A DNA stretch of 64,000 nucleotides, from positions 5,518,001 through 5,582,000 of the forward strand of contig NZ_CP065958.1 in NCBI RefSeq assembly GCF_041270065.1, given 5' to 3'. This document shows positions 30,346 through 37,944 of this stretch, piece by piece. The translations under genes and the position numbers were made by a program. Numbering within the stretch: position 1 is the stretch's first letter; each line of letters opens with the position of its first letter. The DNA comes from Streptomyces fradiae (GTDB taxonomy: Bacteria > Actinomycetota > Actinomycetes > Streptomycetales > Streptomycetaceae). Under the pieces are notes generated by a model that was not told the DNA's origin, ran no database searches, and saw nothing but the letters and a program-made list of their open reading frames with translations.

Positions 30346-30837
30346 GAGCCGGTTGAGGTACGTGGCGGTGAGCGGGTTCATGGTCTCCCCGTGCACCTCC
30401 ATCGCCGCCCACGTGGACCGCTCGGCCCGCCGGACCACCGTGCACGCCTGGTGCAGCAGCGCCGCGCCGGGCGTGCCGCCGGGCAGGATGAAGGAGCGCA
30501 GCTTGTCGAGGCGCTCCAGGAAGAGGTCGCAGTCCGCCTCCAGCTTGTCGATGTACGACTGCTCGACGCGCAGCGGCGGGTACTGCGGGTTCTCCACCAC
30601 CGGGGTGGACAGGTCGGCGCCCACGTCGAACAGGTCGTTCTGCACGCGGACGAGGACCTTCACCACGTCCTCGTCGAGCTGCCCGAGGGCGATGGCCGTG
30701 CCGATGACGGCGTTGGCCTCGTTGGCGTCGGCGTAGGCCGAGATCCGCAGATCGGTCTTGGCGGTCCGGCTCATGTCGCCGAGGGCGGTGGTGCCCTGGT
30801 CGCCGGTGCGGGTGTAGATGCGCGTCAGATTGACCAT
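30265..30837 (-). CDS. Cob(I)yrinic acid a,c-diamide/cobalamin adenosyltransferase (PduO type)
   Basis: 190 aa. Transfers adenosyl from ATP to cob(I)alamin. PduO-family landmarks: TRIYTRTGDQGTTALGD (ATP loop), RISAYADANEANAVIG, and the C-terminal RRAERSTWAA and NRLSDLLFILAR helices. AdoCbl would serve methylmalonyl-CoA mutase, whose accessory genes mce and meaB lie 25 kb away. Ends within the membrane protein gene on the opposite strand. Confidence 0.93.
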   Translation of the reverse strand: MVNLTRIYTRTGDQGTTALGDMSRTAKTDLRISAYADANEANAVIGTAIALGQLDEDVVKVLVRVQNDLFDVGADLSTPVVENPQYPPLRVEQSYIDKLEADCDLFLERLDKLRSFILPGGTPGAALLHQACTVVRRAERSTWAAMEVHGETMNPLTATYLNRLSDLLFILARIANREVGDVLWVPGGDR

Positions 30838-30850
30838 GACTCCAGCGTAG

Positions 30851-31600
30851 TTACGCCTGGGCCCCGCGGAACGTCCGTGTGCCGACCGTCACGGCGAGCG
30901 CCACGAGTCCGGCCGCCGCGAGGACGCCGTACAGCATCGTCGGGGTCGCGTAGTGCCCCACGTACGCGTCCCGTACCGCGTCCACCAGATAGCGGAACGG
31001 CATGAAGTGCGAGAGCACGTCGAGCCAGCCGGGCGCGAGGGCCATCGGGAGCATCAGGCCGGACAGCAGCATCGAGGGCATGGCCAGGGTGTTGATCGCC
31101 GGGCCGAACTCCTGCGGGCTGGGCAGCCGCAGCGCGAGGACGTACGAGAGCGAGGCGAGCGAGAAGGTCAGCAGGGCGACGAAGCCGAAGCCGATGAGGA
31201 TGCCGGCGAGCGGCGCCCGCAGGCCCATGAGCAGGGCGGCGAGGACGAGGAGGACGGCCTGGAAGAGGAAGAGGGCGGCGTCCCGCAGGGTCCGGCCGAG
31301 CAGCAGCGCGAGACGGCTGACCGGGGTGACCCGCATGCGTTCGAGGACGCCCCAGTTCTTCTCCATGATCACGGCGAAGCCCGCGAACGAGGCCCCGAAC
31401 AGGCCGAGCTGGAGCAGCAGCCCCGGTACCAGGACCTGCCAGGCGTCGCCCTCGCGGCCGAGCGGGAGGCCGGTGAGCAGCGGGCCGAAGAAGAACAGGT
31501 AGAGCAGCGGCATCAGCGCGCCGAAGAAGATCTGGAACGGCGAGCGCAGGGTCTGCCGGGCGTAGCGGCCGAAGAGGACCGCGGTGTCGTGGAGAAGCAT
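30851..31600 (-). CDS. ABC-2 type exporter permease
   Basis: 249 aa with six membrane helices. ABC-2 signature region FIIMEKNWGVLERMRVTP-like stretch (here VIMEKNWGVLERMRVTPVSR) and LALRLPSPQEFGPAINTLAMPSMLLSGLMLP before the last helix. Forms a transporter with the ATPase 56 bp upstream. ATG (complement of 31598-31600) is used; a much longer upstream frame reads antisense-like Arg/Pro sequence and is rejected. Confidence 0.9.
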   Translation of the reverse strand: MLLHDTAVLFGRYARQTLRSPFQIFFGALMPLLYLFFFGPLLTGLPLGREGDAWQVLVPGLLLQLGLFGASFAGFAVIMEKNWGVLERMRVTPVSRLALLLGRTLRDAALFLFQAVLLVLAALLMGLRAPLAGILIGFGFVALLTFSLASLSYVLALRLPSPQEFGPAINTLAMPSMLLSGLMLPMALAPGWLDVLSHFMPFRYLVDAVRDAYVGHYATPTMLYGVLAAAGLVALAVTVGTRTFRGAQA

Positions 31601-31656
31601 CGCGTGGATTCCTGGACTGTGACGGTGACGGTCGGACGGTGGCGGACGGACGGCGG

Positions 31657-32430
31657 TCAGACGGCGACGGGGGCGGTGTCGACGGGCGCGGGGCCGCGCC
31701 CGGTGATGGTGAGGAAGGCGTCCTGGAGGGTGTCCGCGCCGTGCTCGGCGCGGAGCGCCGCGGGGGAGCCCTCGGCGGCGACGACGCCGCGGTCGATGAT
31801 CACCAGCCGGTCGGCGAGGGCGTCCGCCTCGTCGAGGTAGTGGGTGGTGAGGACGACGGTGGTGCCGTGCTCGTCGCGCAGCCGCCGCACAAGCGCCCAC
31901 AGGGCGGCCCGGCTGCCGGGGTCCAGGCCGGTGGTCGGCTCGTCGAGGAAGAGCAGCGCGGGGCGGTGGGTCAGGCCGAGCGCGAGGTCGAGCCGGCGCT
32001 TCTGGCCGCCGGAGAGGGCGGTGGTGCTCCGGTCGAGGAGCTCGGTGAGGTCGAGGTCGCGGGCGAGTTCGCCGGCCCGGGCCGCGGCCTCGGCGCGCGG
32101 GAGCCCGTAGAGCCGTCCCTGGAGGACGAGTTCGGAGCGCACGGTCTCCTGCGGGTCGACGCCGCCGCCCTGGGCGACGTACCCGATCTTCCGGCGGACG
32201 CCGACGGGGTCGCGCAGCAGGTCGTGGCCGGCGACGGTGGCGGCTCCGCCGGTGGGCGGGAGCAGGGTGCTGAGCATGCGCAGGGTCGTGGACTTGCCGG
32301 CGCCGTTGGGTCCGAGGAAGCCGAGGATCTCGCCGGGGCGGACGGTGAGGTCGATGCCGCGGACCGCGTGCACCTCGCCCCGTGGCGTGCGGAAGGTCCG
32401 GGAAAGCCCGGCGGTACTGATGATTGCCAT
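31657..32430 (-). CDS. ABC exporter ATP-binding protein (DrrA type)
   Basis: 257 aa. Walker A GPNGAGKSTT, Q-loop GYVAQGGGVDPQETV, signature LSGGQKRRLDLAL, Walker B LLFLDEPTTGLD and the switch His in LTTHYLDEAD are intact. Drug- or antibiotic-exporter class, paired with the permease downstream and controlled by the divergent TetR gene. ATG (complement of 32428-32430) has no ribosome binding site; a TTG further out (32475) would cross the likely operator. Confidence 0.9.
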   Translation of the reverse strand: MAIISTAGLSRTFRTPRGEVHAVRGIDLTVRPGEILGFLGPNGAGKSTTLRMLSTLLPPTGGAATVAGHDLLRDPVGVRRKIGYVAQGGGVDPQETVRSELVLQGRLYGLPRAEAAARAGELARDLDLTELLDRSTTALSGGQKRRLDLALGLTHRPALLFLDEPTTGLDPGSRAALWALVRRLRDEHGTTVVLTTHYLDEADALADRLVIIDRGVVAAEGSPAALRAEHGADTLQDAFLTITGRGPAPVDTAPVAV

Positions 32431-32454
32431 GCTGACTACAAAAACAGAGTCACT

Positions 32455-32480
32455 GAAATTTTGCAACGCCTCCAAAATTC
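32455..32480. promoter_or_regulatory. Candidate TetR operator between the ABC operon and tetR
   Basis: GAAATTTTG (32455-32463) and CAAAATTC (32473-32480) form an AT-rich inverted repeat in the 81-bp divergent gap, the usual place for a TetR autoregulatory operator. Confidence 0.55.
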
Positions 32481-32499
32481 AAGGAGGTGCACGGCTGCC

Positions 32500-32505
32500 T
32501 AGGAT
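32500..32505 (+). promoter_or_regulatory. -10 box of a probably leaderless tetR transcript
   Basis: TAGGAT ends six bases before the ATG. A perfect AAGGAGGTG lies at 32481-32489 but is too far upstream (22 bases) to serve this start. Confidence 0.35.
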
Positions 32506-32511
32506 GAGCGC

Positions 32512-33153
32512 ATGGCTGAAGGGTTGAGGGAGCGCAAGAAGCGCCAGACGAAACAGCGGATCTCGGACATCGCGACCGGGCTCTTCCTGGAGCGCGGCTT
32601 CCAGGCCGTGACGGTGGCGGAGATCGCGGAGGCCGCCGACGTCTCCGTCAACACCGTCTACAACTACTTCCCGGCCAAGGAGGACCTCTTCTTCGACCGG
32701 ATGGAGGGCGTCGCTCAGCGCCTCGCCCGGATGATCCGCGGCCGGGACCCGGGGGAGTCCGCCGCCCGGGCCGTGCTGCGCGAGATCCGCGGCCATGTCG
32801 CCGCGGTCTCGCCCGCGTACGGACTCATGGACGGCTACGCCGACTTCATGCGGGTGATCGAGGACGCCCCCACCCTCAAGGCCCGGCTCTTCCACCTTCA
32901 GCAGGACGTCCGTCAGGCCACCGTCGCCGCCCTGCGCGAGGAGGCCGGCACCGGGCCCGAGGACCCGATGCCGCTGCTCGTCGGCGGCCAGATCGGCTGG
33001 ATCCAGGGCACCGTCGTCGAGTTCATCACCGACCGGATGACCGCGGGCGGCAAGCCGAACGAGGTCTCCCGCGAGGCCCTCGACCTGCTCGACGAGATCG
33101 AGGACCTGCTCAGCGGGGCCGTGCTCGACTACGCGGTGCGCCCGGCCGGCTGA
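32512..33153 (+). CDS. TetR family transcriptional regulator
   Basis: 213 aa. N-terminal helix-turn-helix (RERKKRQTKQRISDIATGLFLERGFQAVTVAEIAEAADVSVNTVYNYFPAKEDL region, residues 5-58), C-terminal ligand domain without a recognisable class. Divergent from the ABC exporter, so it most likely represses it and itself through the palindrome at 32455-32480. Its 3' end overlaps the cysteine desulfurase gene by 25 bp, tail to tail. Confidence 0.92.
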   Translation: MAEGLRERKKRQTKQRISDIATGLFLERGFQAVTVAEIAEAADVSVNTVYNYFPAKEDLFFDRMEGVAQRLARMIRGRDPGESAARAVLREIRGHVAAVSPAYGLMDGYADFMRVIEDAPTLKARLFHLQQDVRQATVAALREEAGTGPEDPMPLLVGGQIGWIQGTVVEFITDRMTAGGKPNEVSREALDLLDEIEDLLSGAVLDYAVRPAG

Positions 33154-34310
33154 GCCGCCGCCATGCCGGCGGAGGCCCGTACCCCCGCCGCGAGCGCGCG
33201 GGCCGCCCGTACCGCCTCCGCCTCCGTGGAGAACCGGCCGAAGCCCACCCGGATGCTGCCCCGGATCCGCTCCGGCGCCAGCCCGATCGCGGTCAGCACG
33301 TGCGAGGGCTCCTGCGCGGAGCTGTTGCACGCCGAGCCCGAGGACACCGCCACCTCCGTCACCTCCAGGAGCAGCTGCTGCGCGTCCGCGCCCGCGAAGG
33401 ACAGGTTCACCGCCTGCGGCAGGAAGCCCTCGCCCGTCCCGCTGTTGAGCGTGTACGGCACGAGCCCGGCCAGCTCCCCGAGGAACCGGGCCCGCAGGCC
33501 GGCGAGGCGCGCCGCCTCCCGCTCGCGGCCCGCCGCGAGCAGCTCGACCGCCGTGGCCAGACCGATCACCGCCGCGGTGTTGAGGGTGCCCGCCCGCAGA
33601 CCGCGCTCCTGGCCGCCGCCGTGCAGCAGCGGCGCCAGCGGGGCCCGGTCGGACAGCGCGTTCGACACGTAGAGCACGCCCACGCCCTTCGGGCCGTAGA
33701 TCTTGTGGCCGGAGAAGGTCAGCAGGTCCACGCCGAGCGCGCGCACGTCCACCGCGAGCGTGCCGACGCCCTGGGTCGCGTCGCAGTGCAGCGGCACCCC
33801 GGCCGCCCGGGTGAGCTCGGCGATCGCGGCCACCGGCTGGACCGTCGCGATCTCGTTGTTCGCCAGCATCACCGACACCAGGGCGGTCTCCGGGCGCAAC
33901 GCCGCCGCGACCGCCGCCGGGTCCACCCGGCCCGCCGCGTCCACCGGGAGCACGGTCACCTCGTGGCCCGCCGCGCGCAGCGAACGGCAGGTGTCGAGCA
34001 CGGACTTGTGCTCCACCGCCGTGGTGATCACATGCCGCGGCCGGGCGTCAGGACCGCCGCCGACCACGCCCTTGACCGCCAGGTTGTTGCCCTCGGTCGC
34101 GCCCGAGGTGAAGTAGATCTCGCTGCGCCCCGCCCCGAGGAACCGGGCCACCGTGCCGCGGGCCCGCTCGACCTCGCGGAAGGCCCGGATGCCGGCCGCG
34201 TGCGGGCTGGACGGATTGGCGAAGCACTCGGTGGCGGCCGTCAGCATCGCTGCGGCGACCGCCGGGTCCATCGGGGTGGTCGCCTGGTGGTCGAGATAGA
34301 TCGTTGCCAT
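33129..34310 (-). CDS. Cysteine desulfurase (IscS/NifS type)
   Basis: 393 aa. PLP enzyme moving sulfur from L-Cys to an active-site Cys. IYLDHQATTP start, His101 (TTAVEHKS), PLP Lys203 (FSGHKIYGPKG) and catalytic Cys328 in the flexible loop SSGSACNSSAQEPSHV. Last gene of an operon with an EamA transporter and an unknown five-Cys protein. No IscU, SUF or tRNA-thiolation gene lies beside it, so its sulfur acceptor is not obvious; the adjacent unknown protein is a candidate. ATG (34308-34310 complement) has ggggagag upstream. Confidence 0.92.
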   Translation of the reverse strand: MATIYLDHQATTPMDPAVAAAMLTAATECFANPSSPHAAGIRAFREVERARGTVARFLGAGRSEIYFTSGATEGNNLAVKGVVGGGPDARPRHVITTAVEHKSVLDTCRSLRAAGHEVTVLPVDAAGRVDPAAVAAALRPETALVSVMLANNEIATVQPVAAIAELTRAAGVPLHCDATQGVGTLAVDVRALGVDLLTFSGHKIYGPKGVGVLYVSNALSDRAPLAPLLHGGGQERGLRAGTLNTAAVIGLATAVELLAAGREREAARLAGLRARFLGELAGLVPYTLNSGTGEGFLPQAVNLSFAGADAQQLLLEVTEVAVSSGSACNSSAQEPSHVLTAIGLAPERIRGSIRVGFGRFSTEAEAVRAARALAAGVRASAGMAAAQPAGRTA

Positions 34311-34342
34311 GTCGCTCTCCCCTTGCGGTGTGTGACGGATGC

Positions 34343-35137
34343 TCAGAAGTCCTGCGCGGTGTACGGCAGGGCGATCGGATCCGTGCACTCCGCGTCGGCG
34401 AAAACCAGCACGATCTCCTCCTCGGGGGTGCCCTGGGTGCGCAGATAGATCTCCGCGCCCTTGGTCACCTTGTCCCGGTCGGCGAGCGAGTTGATGTCGA
34501 TGACATGGCGGCGGGCGCAGTCGGGGAAGGCGCGAAGCCGCGCGAAGTAGCGGGCGAAGTACTCGGCGACGATCAGCGGGCAGCGCGGCACCACGTGGTC
34601 GTCCTTCACGACACCGGCGAGCACCTTGGCGTACGTCCGGGAGCGGAACAGGATCTCGTCGCCCTCGCGGGCGAACGGCGGATCGAGTTCCGGTGCCCGC
34701 AGGGCCGGTTTCATCGCGCGGGCGGCGCGGTTGCGCAGGGTGCGTTCGCGGGTGACGGAGTACGCGACCCCGGCCGCGGCGGCGGCCGCGTCGAGCGGGG
34801 CGAGGTCGAGCGCCTCCGGGGCGGGCGAGCCCGGGGCCGGGACCGTACAGACGTCGGTGGAACAGGACATGCCGAGGTCGTTGACGATGACGTCGTACAC
34901 CACTTTGTTGCCGCGGTGCAGCCGGCGGGCCGCGCGGCCGGTCTCCAGGCCCAGGGCGAAGGAGTTCCGCGAGAAGGCGCCGATGCCGGCGGCCGTGTCG
35001 AAGTAGCCGCCAGCGACCAGGACGGCCGAGCGGCTGGTGCGGGAGACGGTCTCCAGGAGGGGCGCGACGCGGGCGGCGGCGGCCTCGGTCGCGGCCGTGC
35101 TCGTGCTCGTGCTCGTGTGAAGGGTCGTCAGGCTCAT
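34343..35137 (-). CDS. Unknown protein in a cysteine desulfurase operon
   Basis: 264 aa. I do not recognise the family. The N-terminus is Ser/Thr/Ala-rich (TSTSTSTAATEAA). No membrane helix or signal peptide is clear. Five cysteines: Cys92 and Cys97 in GMSCSTDVCTVP, Cys186 (PRCPLIVAEYFARYFARL), Cys207 and Cys251. Charged segments DDHVVPRC and DINSLADRDKVTKGAEIYLRT look like an ordered globular domain. The start overlaps the transporter stop (ATGA), and the desulfurase starts 32 bp downstream, so the three proteins are made together. A sulfur-accepting or sulfur-using role is inference from context only. Confidence 0.75.
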   Translation of the reverse strand: MSLTTLHTSTSTSTAATEAAAARVAPLLETVSRTSRSAVLVAGGYFDTAAGIGAFSRNSFALGLETGRAARRLHRGNKVVYDVIVNDLGMSCSTDVCTVPAPGSPAPEALDLAPLDAAAAAAGVAYSVTRERTLRNRAARAMKPALRAPELDPPFAREGDEILFRSRTYAKVLAGVVKDDHVVPRCPLIVAEYFARYFARLRAFPDCARRHVIDINSLADRDKVTKGAEIYLRTQGTPEEEIVLVFADAECTDPIALPYTAQDF

Positions 35138-36075
35138 GTCTGGTGCACTCCGTTCTCTTTCCGGGATGGGGATCGATCGGGTGGTGCGGGGGAGGGGGAC
35201 GCGGGCGGCGTGGGCTCCGCGCCGGCGCCGGCCGCGCCGATGCCGGTGCCGAGCGCGGCGCCGACGACGCACAGCACGGCGGCCCACTGGGCGCCCGAGA
35301 GGTGTTCGCCGAGCAGGGCGAGGCCGGCCAGCGCGGCGATGACCGGCTCGACCGTGGAGAGCACGGCGAAGACCCGGGGCGGCAGCCGCCGCAGCGCGGC
35401 GAACTCCAGCGAGAACGGGATCACCGTGGTCAGTACGGCCACAGCGAGCGCCGCGCCGAGCACGGCCGGCTCCAGGAGGGCGCCGAGCGGGGGGATGCCG
35501 AGCAGCGGGGCGGTGGGCAGCGCGAGCACGGCGGCGACGGTGAGCCCGAGGGCCAGGCCCGCGCCGCCCGGCACGGCCCGCCCGACCCGGGCGCCGAGCA
35601 GGATGTAGCCGGTCAGGGCCGCGCCGGTGAGCAGCGCGGCGGCGAGGCCGACCGGGTCGTCCAGGCCCCGGGTGCCGCCCAGGACGAGCAGCCCGGCGGC
35701 GGCGAGCAGCACCCACAGGCGGTCGAGCGCCCGCCGCGAGGTGAGCGCGGCGAGCAGCAGCGGCCCGCTGTACTCGACGGTGACGACCACGCCGAGCGGG
35801 AGCCGGGAGGTCGCCTCGTAGAACGCGAACTGCATCACGGCGAAGACCGCTCCGTACGGCAGGAGCAGCCGCCAGTGGCCGCGCAGCAGCCGTACGGCGG
35901 GCCGGGAGAACAGACACAGCAGTGCGGCGGAGATCAACAGCCGCAGCAGGGTCGCGGCATGAGGTCCGATATGGGCGAAAAGCGTCTTGGCGAACGCGGT
36001 GCCGCACTGAAGGCTGACCATGCCGGTCAACAGCAGCAGCGGCGCCGGGACGGCGCGCGGGGCGAACCGGCGCAT
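35134..36075 (-). CDS. EamA (DMT superfamily) transporter
   Basis: 313 aa. Ten membrane helices in two repeats of five; the second EamA repeat ends RLPPRVFAVLSTVEPVIAALAGLALLGEHLSGAQWAAVL. The RhtA-like type exports amino acids or metabolites; the substrate is unknown. A hydrophilic Pro/Ser-rich tail ends the protein. ATG (36073-36075 complement) follows GGAGGAGG; an earlier start at 36156 would read through the operator. First gene of the operon behind the CsoR-type palindrome. Confidence 0.9.
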   Translation of the reverse strand: MRRFAPRAVPAPLLLLTGMVSLQCGTAFAKTLFAHIGPHAATLLRLLISAALLCLFSRPAVRLLRGHWRLLLPYGAVFAVMQFAFYEATSRLPLGVVVTVEYSGPLLLAALTSRRALDRLWVLLAAAGLLVLGGTRGLDDPVGLAAALLTGAALTGYILLGARVGRAVPGGAGLALGLTVAAVLALPTAPLLGIPPLGALLEPAVLGAALAVAVLTTVIPFSLEFAALRRLPPRVFAVLSTVEPVIAALAGLALLGEHLSGAQWAAVLCVVGAALGTGIGAAGAGAEPTPPASPSPAPPDRSPSRKENGVHQT

Positions 36076-36117
36076 GGCGGCCTCCTCCCGTTCGTCACTC
36101 GACTCCCAGCAGACTCT

Positions 36118-36134
36118 ATACCCCTGGGGGGTAT
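36118..36134. promoter_or_regulatory. CsoR-family-type operator before the EamA operon
   Basis: ATACCCCTGGGGGGTAT is a perfect 7-bp inverted repeat (ATACCCC/GGGGTAT) with a 3-base centre. This is the operator style of CsoR/RcnR/CstR-family repressors (TACCC...GGGTA), which sense copper, other metals or persulfides. It lies 43 bp upstream of the EamA start; the dehydrogenase on the other side starts 163 bp away. Confidence 0.65.
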
Positions 36135-36296
36135 GCCGCGATGCGGATCCGGCCAAGCCGGGGGTGTCGTGAGTGTGACGTCCGTCAAACCGGGCGTGAC
36201 GTGGCTTACTTAGCGGTCACATGGCGCCCGCCGCCCGCTAATCTCCGCCGAAGAGCCAGAAGTGAACAGTTGTTGAGGCATCAAGGGGTGGAATCA

Positions 36297-37145
36297 GTGG
36301 CCAGGAAGCTCGCCGTCATCGGAGCCGGACTCATGGGGTCCGGCATCGCGCAGGTCTCGGCCCAGGCAGGCTGGGACGTCGTGCTGCGCGACGTCACCGA
36401 CGCCGCGCTGACCCGGGGCACGGACGCCGTCAAGGCCTCGTACGAGCGCTTCGTCGCCAAGGGGAAGATGACGGCCGCCGAGGCCGAGGCCGCGCTCGGG
36501 CGGATCACCGCCACCACCGAGCTCGACGCCGTCGCCGACGCGGACATCGTGGTCGAGGCCGTCTTCGAGAAGCTGGAGGTCAAGCACGAGATCTTCCGCT
36601 CCCTCGACAAGATCGCCAAGGACGGCGCGGTCCTCGCCTCCAACACCTCCGCCATCCCGATCACCAAGATCGCCGCGGTGACGGAGCGTCCGGAGGCCGT
36701 GGTCGGCGTCCACTTCTTCTCGCCGGTCCCGATGATGCAGCTCGTCGAGCTCGTCCGCGGCTACAAGACCAGCGACGAGACCCTCGCCACCGCGCGGGAG
36801 TTCGCCGAGTCCGTCGGCAAGACCTGCATCGTCGTCAACCGCGACGTCGCCGGCTTCGTCACCACCCGCCTCATCTCGGCGCTCGTCGTCGAGGCCGCCA
36901 AGCTCTACGAGTCGGGCGTGGCCACCGCCGAGGACATCGACATCGCCTGCAAGCTGGGCTTCGGTCACGCGATGGGCCCGCTCGCCACCGCCGACCTCAC
37001 CGGCGTCGACATCCTCGTCAACGCCACGAACAACATCTACACGGAGTCCCAGGACGAGAAGTTCGCGCCGCCGGAGCTGATGCGCCGGATGGTGGACGCG
37101 GGTGACATCGGCCGCAAGAGCGGGCAGGGCTTCTACACGTACTGA
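36297..37145 (+). CDS. 3-hydroxybutyryl-CoA dehydrogenase
   Basis: 282 aa. NAD(P)-dependent oxidation/reduction between 3-hydroxybutyryl-CoA and acetoacetyl-CoA. Rossmann GxGxxG is VIGAGLMGSGIAQ at the N-terminus; catalytic His is in VVGVHFFSPVPMMQLVE, with NRDVAGFVTTR and GFGHAMGPLATADLTGVD in the C-terminal domain. GTG 36297 has AAGGGG eight bases upstream; GTG 36288 is an alternative. Works with the thiolase at 54173 in C4 metabolism. Tandem hairpins follow. Confidence 0.93.
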   Translation: MARKLAVIGAGLMGSGIAQVSAQAGWDVVLRDVTDAALTRGTDAVKASYERFVAKGKMTAAEAEAALGRITATTELDAVADADIVVEAVFEKLEVKHEIFRSLDKIAKDGAVLASNTSAIPITKIAAVTERPEAVVGVHFFSPVPMMQLVELVRGYKTSDETLATAREFAESVGKTCIVVNRDVAGFVTTRLISALVVEAAKLYESGVATAEDIDIACKLGFGHAMGPLATADLTGVDILVNATNNIYTESQDEKFAPPELMRRMVDAGDIGRKSGQGFYTY

Positions 37146-37161
37146 CACCTCGACCGGACAC

Positions 37162-37209
37162 GGGGCGCTCCACCAGGCGCGCCCCAGGGCGTTCCGCATG
37201 GCGCGCCCT
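37162..37209 (+). terminator. Tandem hairpins after the dehydrogenase gene
   Basis: GGGGCGC (37162-37168)/GCGCCCC (37179-37185), then AGGGCG (37186-37191)/CGCCCT (37204-37209), 16 bp after the stop codon. Confidence 0.5.
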
Positions 37210-37390
37210 GCCGCCGGGGTGGCGCACCGATTCCCGCACTGGGGTCCGACCGCCCCGGCGCCATCGCCCCCAGGGGTGAATTTCGATATCGGTTCGCTTA
37301 CAAGGCGCAACGCTTCTGCCGATGCGGCAGTCAGACAGTCAAGCGTTGCGAAGACGGGCACACGACACGGAGCACTCTCGGGGAGCGCAT

Positions 37391-37714
37391 ATGCACATCA
37401 GGGGCGACGACGCCGAGCTGGTCGTCGGGGGCCGCCTCGACGTCCGCAGCGCGGCTGACGCCCGAACGGTCCTGCACACGGCCGTCGACGACGGAGTCGG
37501 CGACCTCGTGCTCGACCTGACCGGCCTCGACTCCTGGGACGCCACCGGACTCGGCGTCATCATGGGCGCCCACCGGCGCGCCGGCCGCTGCGGCCGCCGG
37601 CTCGTGCTCCGCGGAGTGCCGCCGCAGATGCAGCGCCTCCTCGTCGCCACCCGGCTGCACCGCATCCTCGCGATCGAGGGCGGGCTCGCAGCGGAATCGC
37701 TTCCTCGCGTCTGA
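37391..37714 (+). CDS. STAS domain protein (anti-sigma factor antagonist-like)
   Basis: 107 aa, a single STAS domain. DAELVVGGRLDVRSAADAR, DLVLDLTGLDSWDATGLGVIMG and a helix. In SpoIIAA/BldG-type antagonists the phosphorylated residue lies in D-S-S/T-GLG; here the segment is DATGLG, so Thr would be the acceptor if phosphorylation occurs. No anti-sigma factor or sigma gene is adjacent. ATG 37391 follows cggggag. The 3' end overlaps an 18-bp tandem repeat. Confidence 0.88.
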   Translation: MHIRGDDAELVVGGRLDVRSAADARTVLHTAVDDGVGDLVLDLTGLDSWDATGLGVIMGAHRRAGRCGRRLVLRGVPPQMQRLLVATRLHRILAIEGGLAAESLPRV

Positions 37715-37753
37715 TCGCCTCCTGGCGTCCGATCGCTTCCTCGCGTCCGATCG
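37695..37753 (+). repeat. 18-bp tandem repeat, 3.3 copies, across the STAS stop codon
   Basis: Copies at 37695-37712, 37713-37730 and 37731-37748, unit GATCGCTTCCTCGCGTCC with a few changes, then a partial GATCG. The first copy codes the last residues of the STAS protein. Confidence 0.85.
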
Positions 37754-37874
37754 AACACTCCGTGGCACACAGGTCACGGCCGTGACACGCGGCTGTGAAG
37801 CACCTGTGCGAACCACGCGTCACACCCAATCCTCACAAGACCGTGACGTCTTGGTCTCCACCGGCCCCCGGATG

Positions 37875-37903
37875 TTCACGGGACCCGGACAACCGTCTAG
37901 GGT
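37875..37903 (+). promoter_or_regulatory. Candidate promoter of the 891-aa P-loop protein gene
   Basis: TTCACG (37875-37880), 17 bases, then TAGGGT (37898-37903). A short inverted repeat CAAGAC (37836-37841)/GTCTTG (37848-37853) lies just upstream and could be an operator. Confidence 0.45.
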
Positions 37904-37944
37904 CGGCTCGCCTGCACATCGCCCGCCGCTTGGGAGCTTGGACC

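Noticed and set aside
32481..32489. AAGGAGGTG as the ribosome binding site of tetR
   Set aside because: It is 22 bases from the ATG, and the frame starting at the overlapping GTG stops after six codons.
37695..37753. A CRISPR array
   Set aside because: The 18-bp units are directly contiguous without spacers and no cas gene is present; it is a simple tandem repeat.
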